This document shows, in pieces, positions 22,701 through 35,200 of a DNA stretch of 64,000 bases. Origin of the DNA: Paratinospora sagittata (Eukaryota; Streptophyta; Magnoliopsida; Ranunculales; Menispermaceae); NCBI GenBank assembly GCA_035771175.1, contig CM069589.1:23640201-23704200 (forward strand). The letters are read 5' to 3'. The notes under the pieces are model-generated. The model had not been told where the DNA came from and searched no databases. It saw only the letters and a list, made by a program, of their open reading frames with translations. The stretch's first letter is position 1, and each line of letters starts with the position of its first letter. The translations under genes were made by a program, and so were the position numbers.

Positions 22701-25700
22701 ATCGTTTCTTTCTATTTCCAACGCATTTTCAATCACTCAAATCAAAGTCAGGAATAAAATGTTATGGCAATTTGAATGTGTTTTGCCAATCAATCAACTT
22801 ACTTATCGGAAAAATCGTGAAGAAAAGTCCAAATAGCCGTAACTTTTCATCCCGACTTGGAGTTGAATGATTGAAAAATAATTGAAAATGTCTTTCCTTC
22901 CTATTTCTAACGTATGTTCAATCACACAAATTGGATTCAGAATGAAAAAGTTGTGGTTATTTTAAAGTTTCACACCGATCATTCAATTACTTCTCGATTG
23001 AATCGATAAGAAAAACTCAAATAGACTTACAGTTTCATCGGGACACTATATGAGTTAATAAAAAGGCGTTGAAAATATTGTTTCTTATTCTTTCCAAGGA
23101 ATGTGCAATCACTCAAATTGGAGTCTGGGACAAAACGTTATGGCTATTTGAATGTTTGTTACCCATTGACCATCATACTTATGAATCTAATCAGCAACAA
23201 AAATTCAAAAGTCGTAGCCATTTCATTGGAAGTGTGATTTGAGTTATACAAAAGGTGTTTAAAATATCGTTTCTTCTTCTTTGCAACGCATTTTCAATCA
23301 CTCAAATCGAAGTCAGGAATATAATGTTATGGCTATTTGAATGTTTTTTGCCAATGAATCAACTTACTTATCGAAAAAATCGTGAAGAAAAGTCCAAATA
23401 GCCGTAACTTTTCATCCCGACTTTGATTTGAATGATTGAAAAATAATTGAAAATGTCTTTCCTTCCTATTTCTAACGCATGTTCAATCACACAAATTGGA
23501 GTCGGAATGAAAAAGTTGTGGTTATTTTAAAGTTTCACACCGATCATTCTGTTACTTCTCGATTGAATCGATAAGAAAAATTCAAATAAACTTAAAGTTT
23601 AAACTTGACAGGATACGAGTTAATAAAAAGGCGTTGAAAATATTCTTTCTCCTTCTTTCCAAGGAATGTCAATCACTTAAATTGGAGTCTGGGACAAAAC
23701 GTTATGGCTTTTTGAATGTTTGTTACCCATTGACGAACATGCTTATGAATCTAATCAGCAATAAAAATTCAAAAAACCGTGGCCATTTCTTTCGAAGTGT
23801 GATTTGAGTTATTCAAAAGACATTTTAAATATCGTTTCTTCCTATTTCCAACGCATTTTCAATCACTCAAATCAAAGTCAGGAATAAAATGTTATGGCAA
23901 TTTGAATGTGTTTTGCCAATCAATCAACTTACTTATCGAAAAAATCGTGAAGAAAAGTCCAAATAGCCGTAACTTTTCATCCCGACTTTGATTTGAAGGA
24001 TTGAAAAATAATTGAAAATGTCTTTCCTTCCTATTTCTAACGCATGTTCAATCACACAAATTGGATTCGGAATGAAAAAGTTGTGGTTATTTTAAAGTTT
24101 CACACCGATCATTCAATTACTTCTCGATTGAATCGATAAGTAAAATTCAAATAGACTTACAGTTTAACCTTGACAGTGATATGAGTTAATAAAAAGGCGT
24201 TGAAAATATTGTTTCTTCTTCTTTTCAAGGAATGTGCAATCACTCAAATTGGAGTCTGGGACAAAACGTTATGGCTATTTGAATGTTTGTTACCCATTGA
24301 CCAACATACTTATGAATCTAATCAGCAATAAAAATTCAAAAGCCGCAGCCATTTCATTGGAAGTGTGATTTGAGTTATTCAAAAGGCGTTTAAAATATCG
24401 TTTCTTCCTCTTTCCAACGCATTTTCAATCACTCAAATCAAAGTCAAGAATAAAATATTATGGCTATTTGAATGTTTTTTGCCAATCAATCAACTTACTT
24501 ATCGAAAAAATTATGAAGAAATGTCCAAATAGCCGTAACTTTTCATCCCGACTTTGATTTGAATGATTGAAAAACAATTGAAAATGTCTTTCCTTCCTAT
24601 TTTTAACGCATGTTCAATCACACAAATTGGAGTCGGAATGAAAACGTTGTGGTTATTTTAAAGTTTCACACCGATCATTCAATTACTTCTCGATTGAATC
24701 GATAAGAAAAATTTGAATAGACTTACAGTTTAATCGGGACACTGATATGAGTTAATAAAAAGGAGTTGAAAATATTGTTTCTTCTTCTTTTGAAGGAATG
24801 TGCAATCACTCAAATTGGAGTCTTGAAGAAAACGTTATGGCTATTTGAATGTTTGTTACCCAATGACCAACATACTTATGAATCTAATCAGCAATAAAAA
24901 TTCAAAAAACCGTGGCCATTTCTTTCGAAGTGTGATTTGAGTTATTCAAAAGACATTTAAAATACCGTTTCTTCCTGTTTTCAACGCATTTTCAATCACT
25001 CAAATCAAAGTGAGGAATAAAATGTTATGGCTATTTGAAAGTTTTTTGCCAATCAATCAACTTACTTATCGAAAAAATCGTGAAGAAAAGTCCAAATAGC
25101 CGTAACTTTTCATCCCGACTTTGATTGGAATGATTGAAAAATAATTGAAAATGTCTTTCCTTCCTATTTCTAACTCATGTTCAATCACACAAATTGGAGT
25201 CGGAATGAAAAAGTTGTGGTTATTTTTAAGTTTCACACCGATCATTCAATTACTTCTCGATTGAATCGATAAGAAAAATTCAAATAGACTTACAGTTTAA
25301 TCTTGACAGTGATATGAGTTAATAAAAAGGCGTTGAAAATATTGTTTCTTCTTCTTTTCAAGGAATGTGCAATCACTCAAATTGGAGTCTGGGACAAAAG
25401 GTTATGGCTATTTGAATGTTTGTTACCCATTGACCAACATACTTATGAATCTAATCAGCAATAAAAATTCAAAAGCCGTCGCCATTTCATTGGAAGTGTG
25501 ATTTGAGTTATTCAAAAGGCGTTTAAAATATCGTTTCTTCCTCTTTCCAACGCATTTTCAATCACTTAAATCAAAGTCAAGAATAAAATATTATGGCTAT
25601 TTGAATGTTTTTTGCCAATCAATCAACTCACTTATCGAAAAAATTATGAAGAAATGTCCAAATAGCCGTAACTTTTCATCCCGACTTTGATTTGAATGAT

Positions 25701-26500
25701 TGAAAAATAATTGAAAATGTCTTTCCTTCCTATTTCTAACGCATGTTCAATCACACAAATTGGAGTCGGAATGAAAACGTTGTGGTTATTTTAAAGTTTC
25801 ACACCGATCATTCAATTACTTCTCGATTGAATCGATAAGAAAAATTCAAATAGACTTACAGTTTAATCGGGACACTGATATGAGTTAATAAAAAGGAGTT
25901 GAAAATATTGTTTCTTCTTCTTTTGAAGGAATGTGCAATCACTCAAATTGGAGTCTTGAAGAAAACGTTGTGGCTATTTGAATGTTTGTTACCCAATGAC
26001 CAACATACTTATGAATCTAATCAGCAATAAAAATTCAAAAAACCGTAGCCATTTCTTTCGAAGTGTGATTTGAGTTATTCAAAAGACATTTAAAATATCG
26101 TTTCTTTCTATTTCCAACGCATTTTCAATCACTCAAATCAAAGTCAGGAATAAAATGTTATGGCAATTTGAATGTGTTTTGCCAATCAATCAACTTACTT
26201 ATCGAAAAAATCGTGAAGAAAAGTCCAAATAGCCGTAACTTTTCATCCCGACTTGGAGTTGAATGATTGAAAAATAATTGAAAATGTCTTTCCTTCCTAT
26301 TTCTAACGTATGTTCAATCACACAAATTGGATTCAGAATGAAAAAGTTGTGGTTATTTTAAAGTTTCACACCGATCATTCAATTACTTCTCGATTGAATC
26401 GATAAGAAAAACTCAAATAGACTTACAGTTTCATCGGGACACTATATGAGTTAATAAAAAGGCGTTGAAAATATTGTTTCTTATTCTTTCCAAGGAATGT
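19710..26500. repeat. HOR block 2: six-monomer, 3396-bp repeat, two copies
   Basis: Landmarks 19793, 20357, 20924, 21490, 22057 and 22623 recur as 23189, 23753, 24320, 24886, 25453 and 26019, each 3396 bp on (3395 bp or so in small stretches with indels). The order of diagnostic variants is gtcgtagcc, the 564-bp monomer, gccgcagcc, X, gccgtcgcc and X with tttctttctattt. Members differ from those of block 1, so this is a separate HOR, not a continuation. The copies part at about 23.1 and 26.5 kb, where tgttacccattgaccatc changes to tgtttcccattgaccaac. Confidence 0.85.
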
Positions 26501-29500
26501 GCAATCACTCAAATTGGAGTCTGGGACAAAACGTTATGGCTATTTGAATGTTTGTTTCCCATTGACCAACATACTTATGAATCTAATCAGCAATAAAAAT
26601 TCAAAAGCCGTAGCCTTTTCATTGGAAGTGTGATTTGAGTTATACAAAAGGTGTTTAAAATATCGTTTCTTCTTCTTTCCAACGCATTTTCAATCACTCA
26701 AATCGAAGTCAAGAATATAATGTTATGGCTATTTGAATGTTTTTTGCCAATGAATCAACTTACTTATCGAAAAAATCGTGAAGAAAAGTCCAAATAGCCG
26801 TAACTTTTCATCCCGACTTTGATTTGAATGATTGAAAAATAATTGAAAATGTCTTTCCTTCCTATTTCTAACGCATGTTCAATCACACAAATTGGAGTCG
26901 GAATGAAAAAGTTGTGGTTATTTTAAAGTTTCACACCGATCATTCAGTTACTTCTCGATTGAATCGATAAGAAAAATTCAAATGGACTTAAAGTTTAAAC
27001 TTGACAGGATATGAGTTAATAAAAAGGAATTGAAAATATTCTTTCTTCTTCTTTCCAAGGAATGTGCAATCACTTAAATTGGAGTCTGGGACAAAACGTT
27101 ATGGCTATTTGAATGTTTGTTACCCATTGACCAACATACTTATGAATCTAATCAGCAATAAAAATTCAAAAAACCGTGGCCATTTCTTTCGAAGTGTGAT
27201 TTGAGTTATTCAAAAGACATTTAAAATATCGTTTCTTCCTATTTCCAACGCATTTTCAATCACTCAAATCAAAGTCAGGAATAAAATGTTATGGCAATTT
27301 GAATGTGTTTTGCCAATCAATCAACTTACTTATCGAAAAAATCGTGAAGAAAAGTCCAAATAGCCGTAACTTTTCATCCCGACTTTGATTTGAATGATTG
27401 AAAAATAATTGAAAATGTCTTTCCTTCCTATTTCTAACGCATGTTCAATCACACAAATTGGATTCGGAATGAAAAAGTTGTGGTTATTTTAAAGTTTCAC
27501 GCCGATCATTCAATTACTTCTCGATTGAATCGATAAGAAAAAGTGAAATAGACTTACAGTTTCATCGAGACACTATATGAGTTAATAAAAAGGCGTTGAA
27601 AATATTGTTTCTTATTCTTTCCAAGGAATGTGCAATCACTCAAATTGGAGTCTGGAAGAAAACGTTATGGCTACTTGAATGTTTGTTACCCATTGACCAA
27701 CATACTTATGAATCTAATCTGCAATAAAAATTCAAAAAACCGTAGCCATTTCTTTCGAAGTGTGATTTGAGTTATTCCAAAGACATTTAAAATATCGTTT
27801 CTTCCTATTTTCAACTCATTTTCAATCACTCAAATCAAAGTCAGGAATAAAATGTTATGGCTATTTGAAAGTTTTTTGCCAATCAATCAACTTACTTATC
27901 GAAAAAATCGTGAAGAAAAGTCCGAATAGCCGTAACTTTTCATCCCGACTTTGATTGGAATGATTGAAAAATAATTGAAAATGTCTTTCCTTCCTATTTC
28001 TAACGCACGTTCAATCACACAAATTGGAGTCGGAATCAAAAATTTGGGGTTATTTTAATGTTTCACACCGATCATTCAATTACTTCTCGATTGAATCGAT
28101 AAGAAAAACTCAAATAGACTTACAGTTTCATCGGGACACTATATGAGTTAATAAAAAGGCGTTGAAAATATTGTTTCTTATTCTTTCCAAGGAATGTGCA
28201 ATCACTCAAATTGGAGTCTGGGACAAAACGTTATGGCTATTTGAATGTTTGTTTCCCATTGACCAACATACTTATGAATCTACTCAGCAATAAAAATTCA
28301 AAAGCCGTAGCCTTTTGATTGGAAGTGTGATTTGAGTTATACAAAAGGTGTTTAAAATATCGTTTCTTCTTCTTTCCAACGCATTTTCAATCACTCAAAT
28401 CGAAGTCAGGAATATAATGTTATGGCTATTTGAATGTTTTTTGCCAATGAATCAACTTACTTATCGAAAAAATCGTGAAGAAAAGTCCAAATAGCCGTAA
28501 CTTTTCATCCCGACTTTGATTTGAATGATTGAAAAAAAATTAAAAATGTCTTTCCTTCCTATTTCTAACGCATGTTCAATCACACAAATTGGAGTCGGAA
28601 TGAAAAAGTTGTGGTTATTTTAAAGTTTCACACCGATCATTCAGTTACTTCTCGATAGAATCGATAAGAAAAATTCAAATGGACTTAAAGTTTAAACTTG
28701 ACAGGATATGAGTTAATAAAAAGGAATTGAAAATATTCTTTCTTCTTCTTTCCAAGGAATGTGCAATCACTTAAATTGGAGTCTGGGACAAAACGTTATG
28801 GCTATTTGAATGTTTGTTACCCATTGACCAACATACTTATGAATCTAATCAGCAATAAAAATTCAAAAAACCGTGGCCATTTCTTTCGAAGTGTGATTTG
28901 AGTTATTCAAAAGACATTTAAAATATCGTTTCTTCCTATTTCCAACGCATTTTCAATCACTCAAATCAAAGTCAGGAATAAAATGTTATGGCAATTTGAA
29001 TGTGTTTTGCCAATCAATCAACTTACTTATCGAAAAAATCGTGAAGAAAAGTCCAAATAGCCGTAACTTTTCATCCCGACTTTGATTTGAATGATTGAAA
29101 AATAATTGAAAATGTCTTTCCTTCCTATTTCTAACGCATGTTCAATCACACAAATTGGATTCGGAATGAAAAAGTTGTGGTTATTTTAAAGTTTCACGCC
29201 GATCATTCAATTACTTCTCGATTGAATCGATAAGAAAAACTGAAATAGACTTACAGTTTCATCGGGACACTATATGAGTTAATAAAAAGGCGTTGAAAAT
29301 ATTGTTTCTTATTCTTTCCAAGGAATGTGCAATCACTCAAATTGGAGTCTGGAAAAAAACGTTATGGCTACTTGAATGTTTGTTACCCATTGACCAACAT
29401 ACTTATGAATCTAATCTGCAATAAAAATTCAAAAAACCGTAGCCATTTCTTTCGAAGTGTGATTTGAGTTATTCCAAAGACATTTAAAATATCGTTTCTT

Positions 29501-29800
29501 CCTATTTTCAACTCATTTTCAATCACTCAAATCAAAGTCAGGAATAAAATGTTATGGCTATTTGAAAGTTTTTTGCCAATCAATCAACTTACTTTTCGAA
29601 AAAATCGTGAAGAAAAGTCCAAATAGTCGTAACTTTTCATCCCGACTTTGATTGGAATGATTGAAAAATAATTGAAAATGTCTTTCCTTCCTATTTCTAA
29701 CGCACGTTCAATCACACAAATTGGAGTCGGAATCAAAAATTTGGGGTTATTTTAATGTTTCACACCGATCATTCAATTACTTCTCGATTGAATCGATAAG
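26400..29800. repeat. HOR block 3: three-monomer, 1697-bp repeat, two copies
   Basis: Landmarks 26585, 27150 and 27716 recur as 28282, 28847 and 29413. Diagnostic variants are gccgtagccttttc/ttttg in the Y monomer, gacttaaagtttaaacttg, gcaatctg in place of the usual landmark (aatctgc at 27716 and 29413), and gtcggaatcaaaaatttgggg. The order is Y, X, X. The copies span about 26.40-28.10 and 28.10-29.80 kb. Confidence 0.85.
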
Positions 29801-29899
29801 AAAAATTCAAATAGAGTTACAGTTTAATCCTGACAATGATATGAGTTAATAAAAAGGCGTTGAAAATATTGTTATTTCTTGTTTCGAAGGAATGTGCAA

Positions 29900-31030
29900 T
29901 CACTCAAATTGGAGTCTGGGACAAAACGTTATGGCTATTTGAATGTTTGTTTCCCATTGACCAACATACTTATGAATCTAATCAGCAATAAAATTTCAAA
30001 AGCCGTAGCCATTTCATTGGAAGTGTGATTCGAGTTATACAAAAGGCGGTTAAAATATCGTTTCTTCCTTTTTCCAACGCATTTTCAATCACTCAAATCA
30101 AAGTCAGGAAGAAAATGTTATGGCTATTTGAATGTTTTTTGCCAATCAATCAACTTACTTATCGAAAAAATCGTGAAGAAAAGTCCAAATAGCCGTAACT
30201 TTTCATCCCGACATTGATTTGAATGATTGAAAAATAATTGAAAATGTCTTTCCTTCCTATTTCTAACGCATGTTCAATCACACAAATTGGAGTCGGAATG
30301 AAAAAGTTGTGGTTATTTTAAAGTTTCACACCGAGCATTCAATTACTTCTCGATTGAATCGATAAGAAAAACTCAAATAGACTTACAGTTTCATCGGGAC
30401 ACTTTATGAGTTAATAAAAAGGCGTTGAAAATATTGTTTCTTATTCTTTCCAAGGAATGTGCAATCACTCAAATTGGAGTCTGGGACAAAACATTATGGC
30501 TATTTGAATGTTTGTTTCCCATTGACCAACATACTTATGAATCTAATCAGCAATTAAAATTCAAAAGCCGTAGCCATTTCATTGGAAGTGTGATTCGAGT
30601 TATACAAAAGGCGGTTAAAATATCGTTTCTTCCTTTTTCCAACGCATTTTCAATCACTCAAATCAAAGTCAGGAAGAAAATGTTATGGCTATTTGAATGT
30701 TTTTTGCCAATCAATCAACTTACTTATCGAAAAAATCGTGAAGAAAAGTCCAAATAGCCGTAACTTTTCATCCCGACATTGATTTCAATGATTGAAAAAT
30801 AATTGAAAATGGCTTTCCTTCCTATTTCTAACTCATGTTCAATCACACAAATTGAAGTCGGAATGAAAAAGTTGCGGTTATTTTAAAGTTTCACACCGAT
30901 CATTCAATTACTTCTCGATTGAATCGATAAGAAAAATTCAAATAGACTTACAGTTTAATCGGGACACTGATATGGGTTAATAAAAAGGAGTTGAAAATAT
31001 TGTTTCTTCTTCTTTCGAAGGAATGTGCAA
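29900..31030. repeat. Tandem pair of one 565-bp Y monomer
   Basis: Landmarks 29980 and 30545 are both Y and lie 565 bp apart. Both carry gattcgagttatac, caaaaggcggtt, gtcaggaagaaaatg and cccgacattgattt, which are rare elsewhere. The second copy has extra changes downstream (aatggctttcc, ctaactcatg, attgaagtcgg). In the second copy the usual caataaaaat has become caattaaaat at 30555, which removes a stop codon and produces a spurious 110-codon open frame. Confidence 0.85.
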
Positions 31031-32246
31031 TCACTCAAATTTGAGTCTTGAAGAAAACGTTATGGCTATTTGAATGTTTGTTACCCATTGACCAACATAC
31101 TTATGAATCTAATCAGCAATAAAAATTCGAAAAACCGTAGCCATTTCTTTCGAAGTGTGATTTGAGTTATTCAAAAGACAATTAAAATATCGTTTCTTCC
31201 TGTGTTCAACGCATTTTCAATCACTCAAATCAAAGTCAGGAATAAAATGTTATGGCTATTTGAATGTTTTTTGCCAATCAATCAACTTACTTATCGAAAA
31301 AATCGTGAAGAAAAGTCCAAATAGCCGTAACTTTTCATCCCGACTTTGATTTGAATGATTGAAAAATAATTGAAAATGTCTTTCCTTCCTATTTCTAACG
31401 CATGTTCAATCACACAAATTGGAGTCGGACTGAAATAGTTGTGGTTATTTTAAAGTTTCACACCGATCATTCAATTACTTCTCCATTGAATCGATAAGAA
31501 AAATTCAGATAGACTTATAGTTTAATCTTGACAGTGATATGAGTTAATAAAAAGGCGTTGAAAAAATATTGTTTCTTCTTCTTTTCAAGGAATGTGCAAT
31601 CACTCAAATTGGAGTCTGGGACAAAAGGTTGTGGCTATTTGAATGTTTGTTACCCATTGACCAACATAGTTATGAATCTAATCAGCAATAAAAATTCAAA
31701 AAACCGTGGCCATTTCTTTCGAAGTGTGATTTGAGATTTTGAGAAGACATTTAAAATATCGTTTCTTCCTCTTTCCAACGCATTTTCAATCACTCAAATC
31801 AAAGTCAGGAATAAAATGTTATGGCAATTTGAATGTGTTTTGCCAATCAATCAACTTACTTATCGAAAAAATCGTGAAGAAAAGTCCAAATAGCCGTAAC
31901 TTTTCATCCCGACTTTGAGTTGAATGATTGAAAAATAATTGAAAATGTCTTTCCTTCCTATTTCTAACGCATGTTCAATCACACAAATTGGATTCGGAAT
32001 GAAAAAGTTGTGGTTATTTTAAAGTTTCACACCGATCATTCAATTACTTCTCGATTGAATCGATAAGAAAAACTCAAATAGACTTACAGTTTCATCGGGA
32101 CACTGATATGAGTTAATAAAAAGGCGCTGAAAATATTGTTTCTTATTCTTTCCAAGGAATGTGCAATCACTCAAATTGGAGTCTGGAAGAAAAGGTTATG
32201 GCTATTTGAATGTTTGTTACCCATTGACCAACATACTTATGAATCT
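31030..32246. repeat. Transitional X monomers
   Basis: Landmarks are 31111 and 31680. The B subunit near 31425 has the rare gtcggactgaaatag, and the next has ttcagatagacttatag with gttgaaaaaatattg; both also occur at 11610-11750, about 19.8 kb away. The 31680 monomer also has a private change, gatttgagattttgagaag. These units precede the four-monomer HOR, whose members share most of their variants. Confidence 0.7.
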
Positions 32247-35200
32247 AATCAGCAATAAAAATTCAAAAAACCGTAGCCATTTCTTTCGAAGTGTGATTTG
32301 AGTTATTCAAAAGAATTTAAAATACCGTTTCTTCCTGTTTTCAACGCATTTTCAATCACTCAAATCAAAGTTAGGAATAAAATGTTATGGCTATTTGAAA
32401 GTTTTTTGCCAATCAATCAACTTACTTATCGAAAAAATCGTGAAGAAAAGTCCAAATAGCCGTAACTTTTCATCCCGACTTTGATTGGAATGATTGAAAA
32501 ATAATTGAAAATGTATTTCCTTCCTATTTCTAACTCATGTTCAATCACACAAATTGGAGTCGGAATGAAAAAGTTGTGGTTATTTTAAAATTTCACACCG
32601 ATCATTCAATTACTTCTCGATTGAATCGATAAGAAAAATTCAAATAGACATACAGTTTAATCTTGACAGTGATATGAGTTAATAAAAAGGCGTTGAAAAA
32701 ATATTGTTTCTTCTTCTTTTCAAGGAATGTGCAATCACTCAAATTGGAGTCTGGGACAAAAGGTTATGGCTATTTGAATGTTTGTTACCCATTGACCAAC
32801 ATACTTATGAATCTAATCAGCAATAGAAATTCAAAAGCCGTAGCCATTTCATTGGAAGTGTGATTTGAGTTATTCAAAAGGCGTTTAAAATATTGTTTCT
32901 TCCTCTTTCCAACGCATTTTCAATCACTCAAATCAAAGTCAAGAATAAAATATTATGGCTATTTGAATGTTTTTTGCCAATCAATCAACTTACTTATCGA
33001 AAAAATTATGAAGAAATGTCCAAATCGCCGTAACTTTTCATCCCGACTTTGATTTGAATGATTGAAAAATAATTGAAAATCTCTTTCCTTCCTATTTCTA
33101 ACGCATGTTCAATCACACAAATTGGAGTCGGAATGAAAACATTGTGGTTATTTTAAAGTTTCACACCGATCATTCAATTACTTCTCGATTGAATCGATAA
33201 GAAAAATTCCAATAGACTTACAGTTTAATCGGGACACTGATATGAGTTAATAAAAAGGAGTTGAAAATATTGTTTCTTCTTCTTTCGAAGGAATGTGCAA
33301 TCACTCAAATTGGAGTCTTGAAGAAAACGTTATGGCTATTTGAATGTTTGTTACCCAATGACCAACATACTTATGAATCTAATCAGCAATAAAAATTCAA
33401 AAAACCGTAGCCATTTCTTTCGAAGTGTGATTTGAGTTATTCAAAAGACATTTAAAATATCGTTTCTTCCTGTGTTCAACGCATTTTCAATAACTCAAAT
33501 CAAAGTCAGGAATAAAATGTTATGGCTATTTGAATGTTTTTTGCCAATCAATCAACTTACTTATCGAAAAAATCGTGAAGAAAAGTCCAAATAGCCGTAA
33601 CTTTTCATCGCGACTTTGATTTGAATGATTGAAAAATAATTGAAAATGTCTTTCCTTCCTATTTCTAACGCATGTTCAATCACACAAATTGGAGTCGGAA
33701 TGAAATAGTTGTGGTTATTTTAAAGTTTCACACCGATCATTCAATTACTTCTCCATTGAATCGATAAGAAAAATTCAGATAGACTTATAGTTTAATCTTG
33801 ACAGTGATATGAGTCAATAAAAAGGCGTTGAAAATATTGTTTCTTCTTCTTTTCAAGGAATGTGCAATCACTCAAATTGGAGTCTGGGACAAAACGTTAT
33901 GGCTATTTGAATGTTTGTTACCCATTGACTAACATACTTATGAATCTAATCAGCAATAAAAATTCAAATAGCCGTAGCCATTTCTTTCGAAGTGTGATTT
34001 GAGTTATTCAAAAGACATTTAAAATACCGTTTCTTCCTGTTTTCAACGCATTTTCAATCACTCAAATTATAGTCAGGAATAAAATGTTATGGCTATTTGA
34101 AAGTTTTTTGCCAATCAATCAACTTACTTATCGAAAAAATCGTGAAGAAAAGTCCAAATAGCCGTAACTTTTCATCCCGACTTTGATTGGAATGATTGAA
34201 AAATAATTGAAAATGTCTTTAATTCCTATTTCTAACTCATGTTCAATCACACAAATTGGAGTCGGAATGAAAAAGTTGTGGTTATTTTAAAGTTTCACAC
34301 CGATCATTCAATTACTTCTCGATTGAATCGATAAGAAAAATTCAAATAGACTTACAGTTTAATCTTGACAGTGATATGAGTTAATAAAAAGGCGTTGAAA
34401 ATATTGTTTCTTCTTCTTTTCAAGGAATGTGCAATCACTCAAATTGGAGTCTGGGACAAAAGGTTATGGCTATTTGAATGTTTGTTACCCATTGACCAAC
34501 ATACTTATGAATCTAATCAGCAATAAAAATTCAAAAAACCGTAGCCATTTCTTTCGAAGTGTGATTTGAGTTATTCAAAAGAATTTAAAATACCGTTTCT
34601 TCCTGTTTTCAACGCATTTTCAATCACTCAAATCAAAGTTAGGAATAAAATGTTATGGCTATTTGAAAGTTTTTTGCCAATCAATCAACTTACTTATCGA
34701 AAAAATCGTGAAGAAAAGTCCAAATAGCCGTAACTTTTCATCCCGACTTTGATTGGAATGATTGAAAAATAATTGAAAATGTCTTTCCTTCCTATTTCTA
34801 ACTCATGTTCAATCACACAAATTGGAGTCGGAATGAAAAAGTTGTGGTTATTTTAAAATTTCACACCGATCATTCAATTACTTCTCGATTGAATCGATAA
34901 GAAAAATTCAAATAGACATACAGTTTAATCTTGACAGTGATATGAGTTAATAAAAAGGCGTTGAAAAAATATTGTTTCTTCTTCTTTTCAAGGAATGTGC
35001 AATCACTCAAATTGGAGTCTGGGACAAAAGGTTATGGCTATTTGAATGTTTGTTACCCATTGACCAACATACTTATGAATCTAATCAGCAATAGAAATTC
35101 AAAAGCCGTAGCCATTTCATTGGAAGTGTGATTTGAGTTATTCAAAAGGCGTTTAAAATATTGTTTCTTCCTCTTTCCAACGCATTTTCAATCACTCAAA

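Noticed and set aside
30425..30757. 110-codon open reading frame on the + strand
   Set aside because: It lies entirely in satellite monomers, spans the C-to-A joint, and exists only because of one stop-codon loss; equivalent frames in the other 112 monomers are broken. No domain is recognisable.
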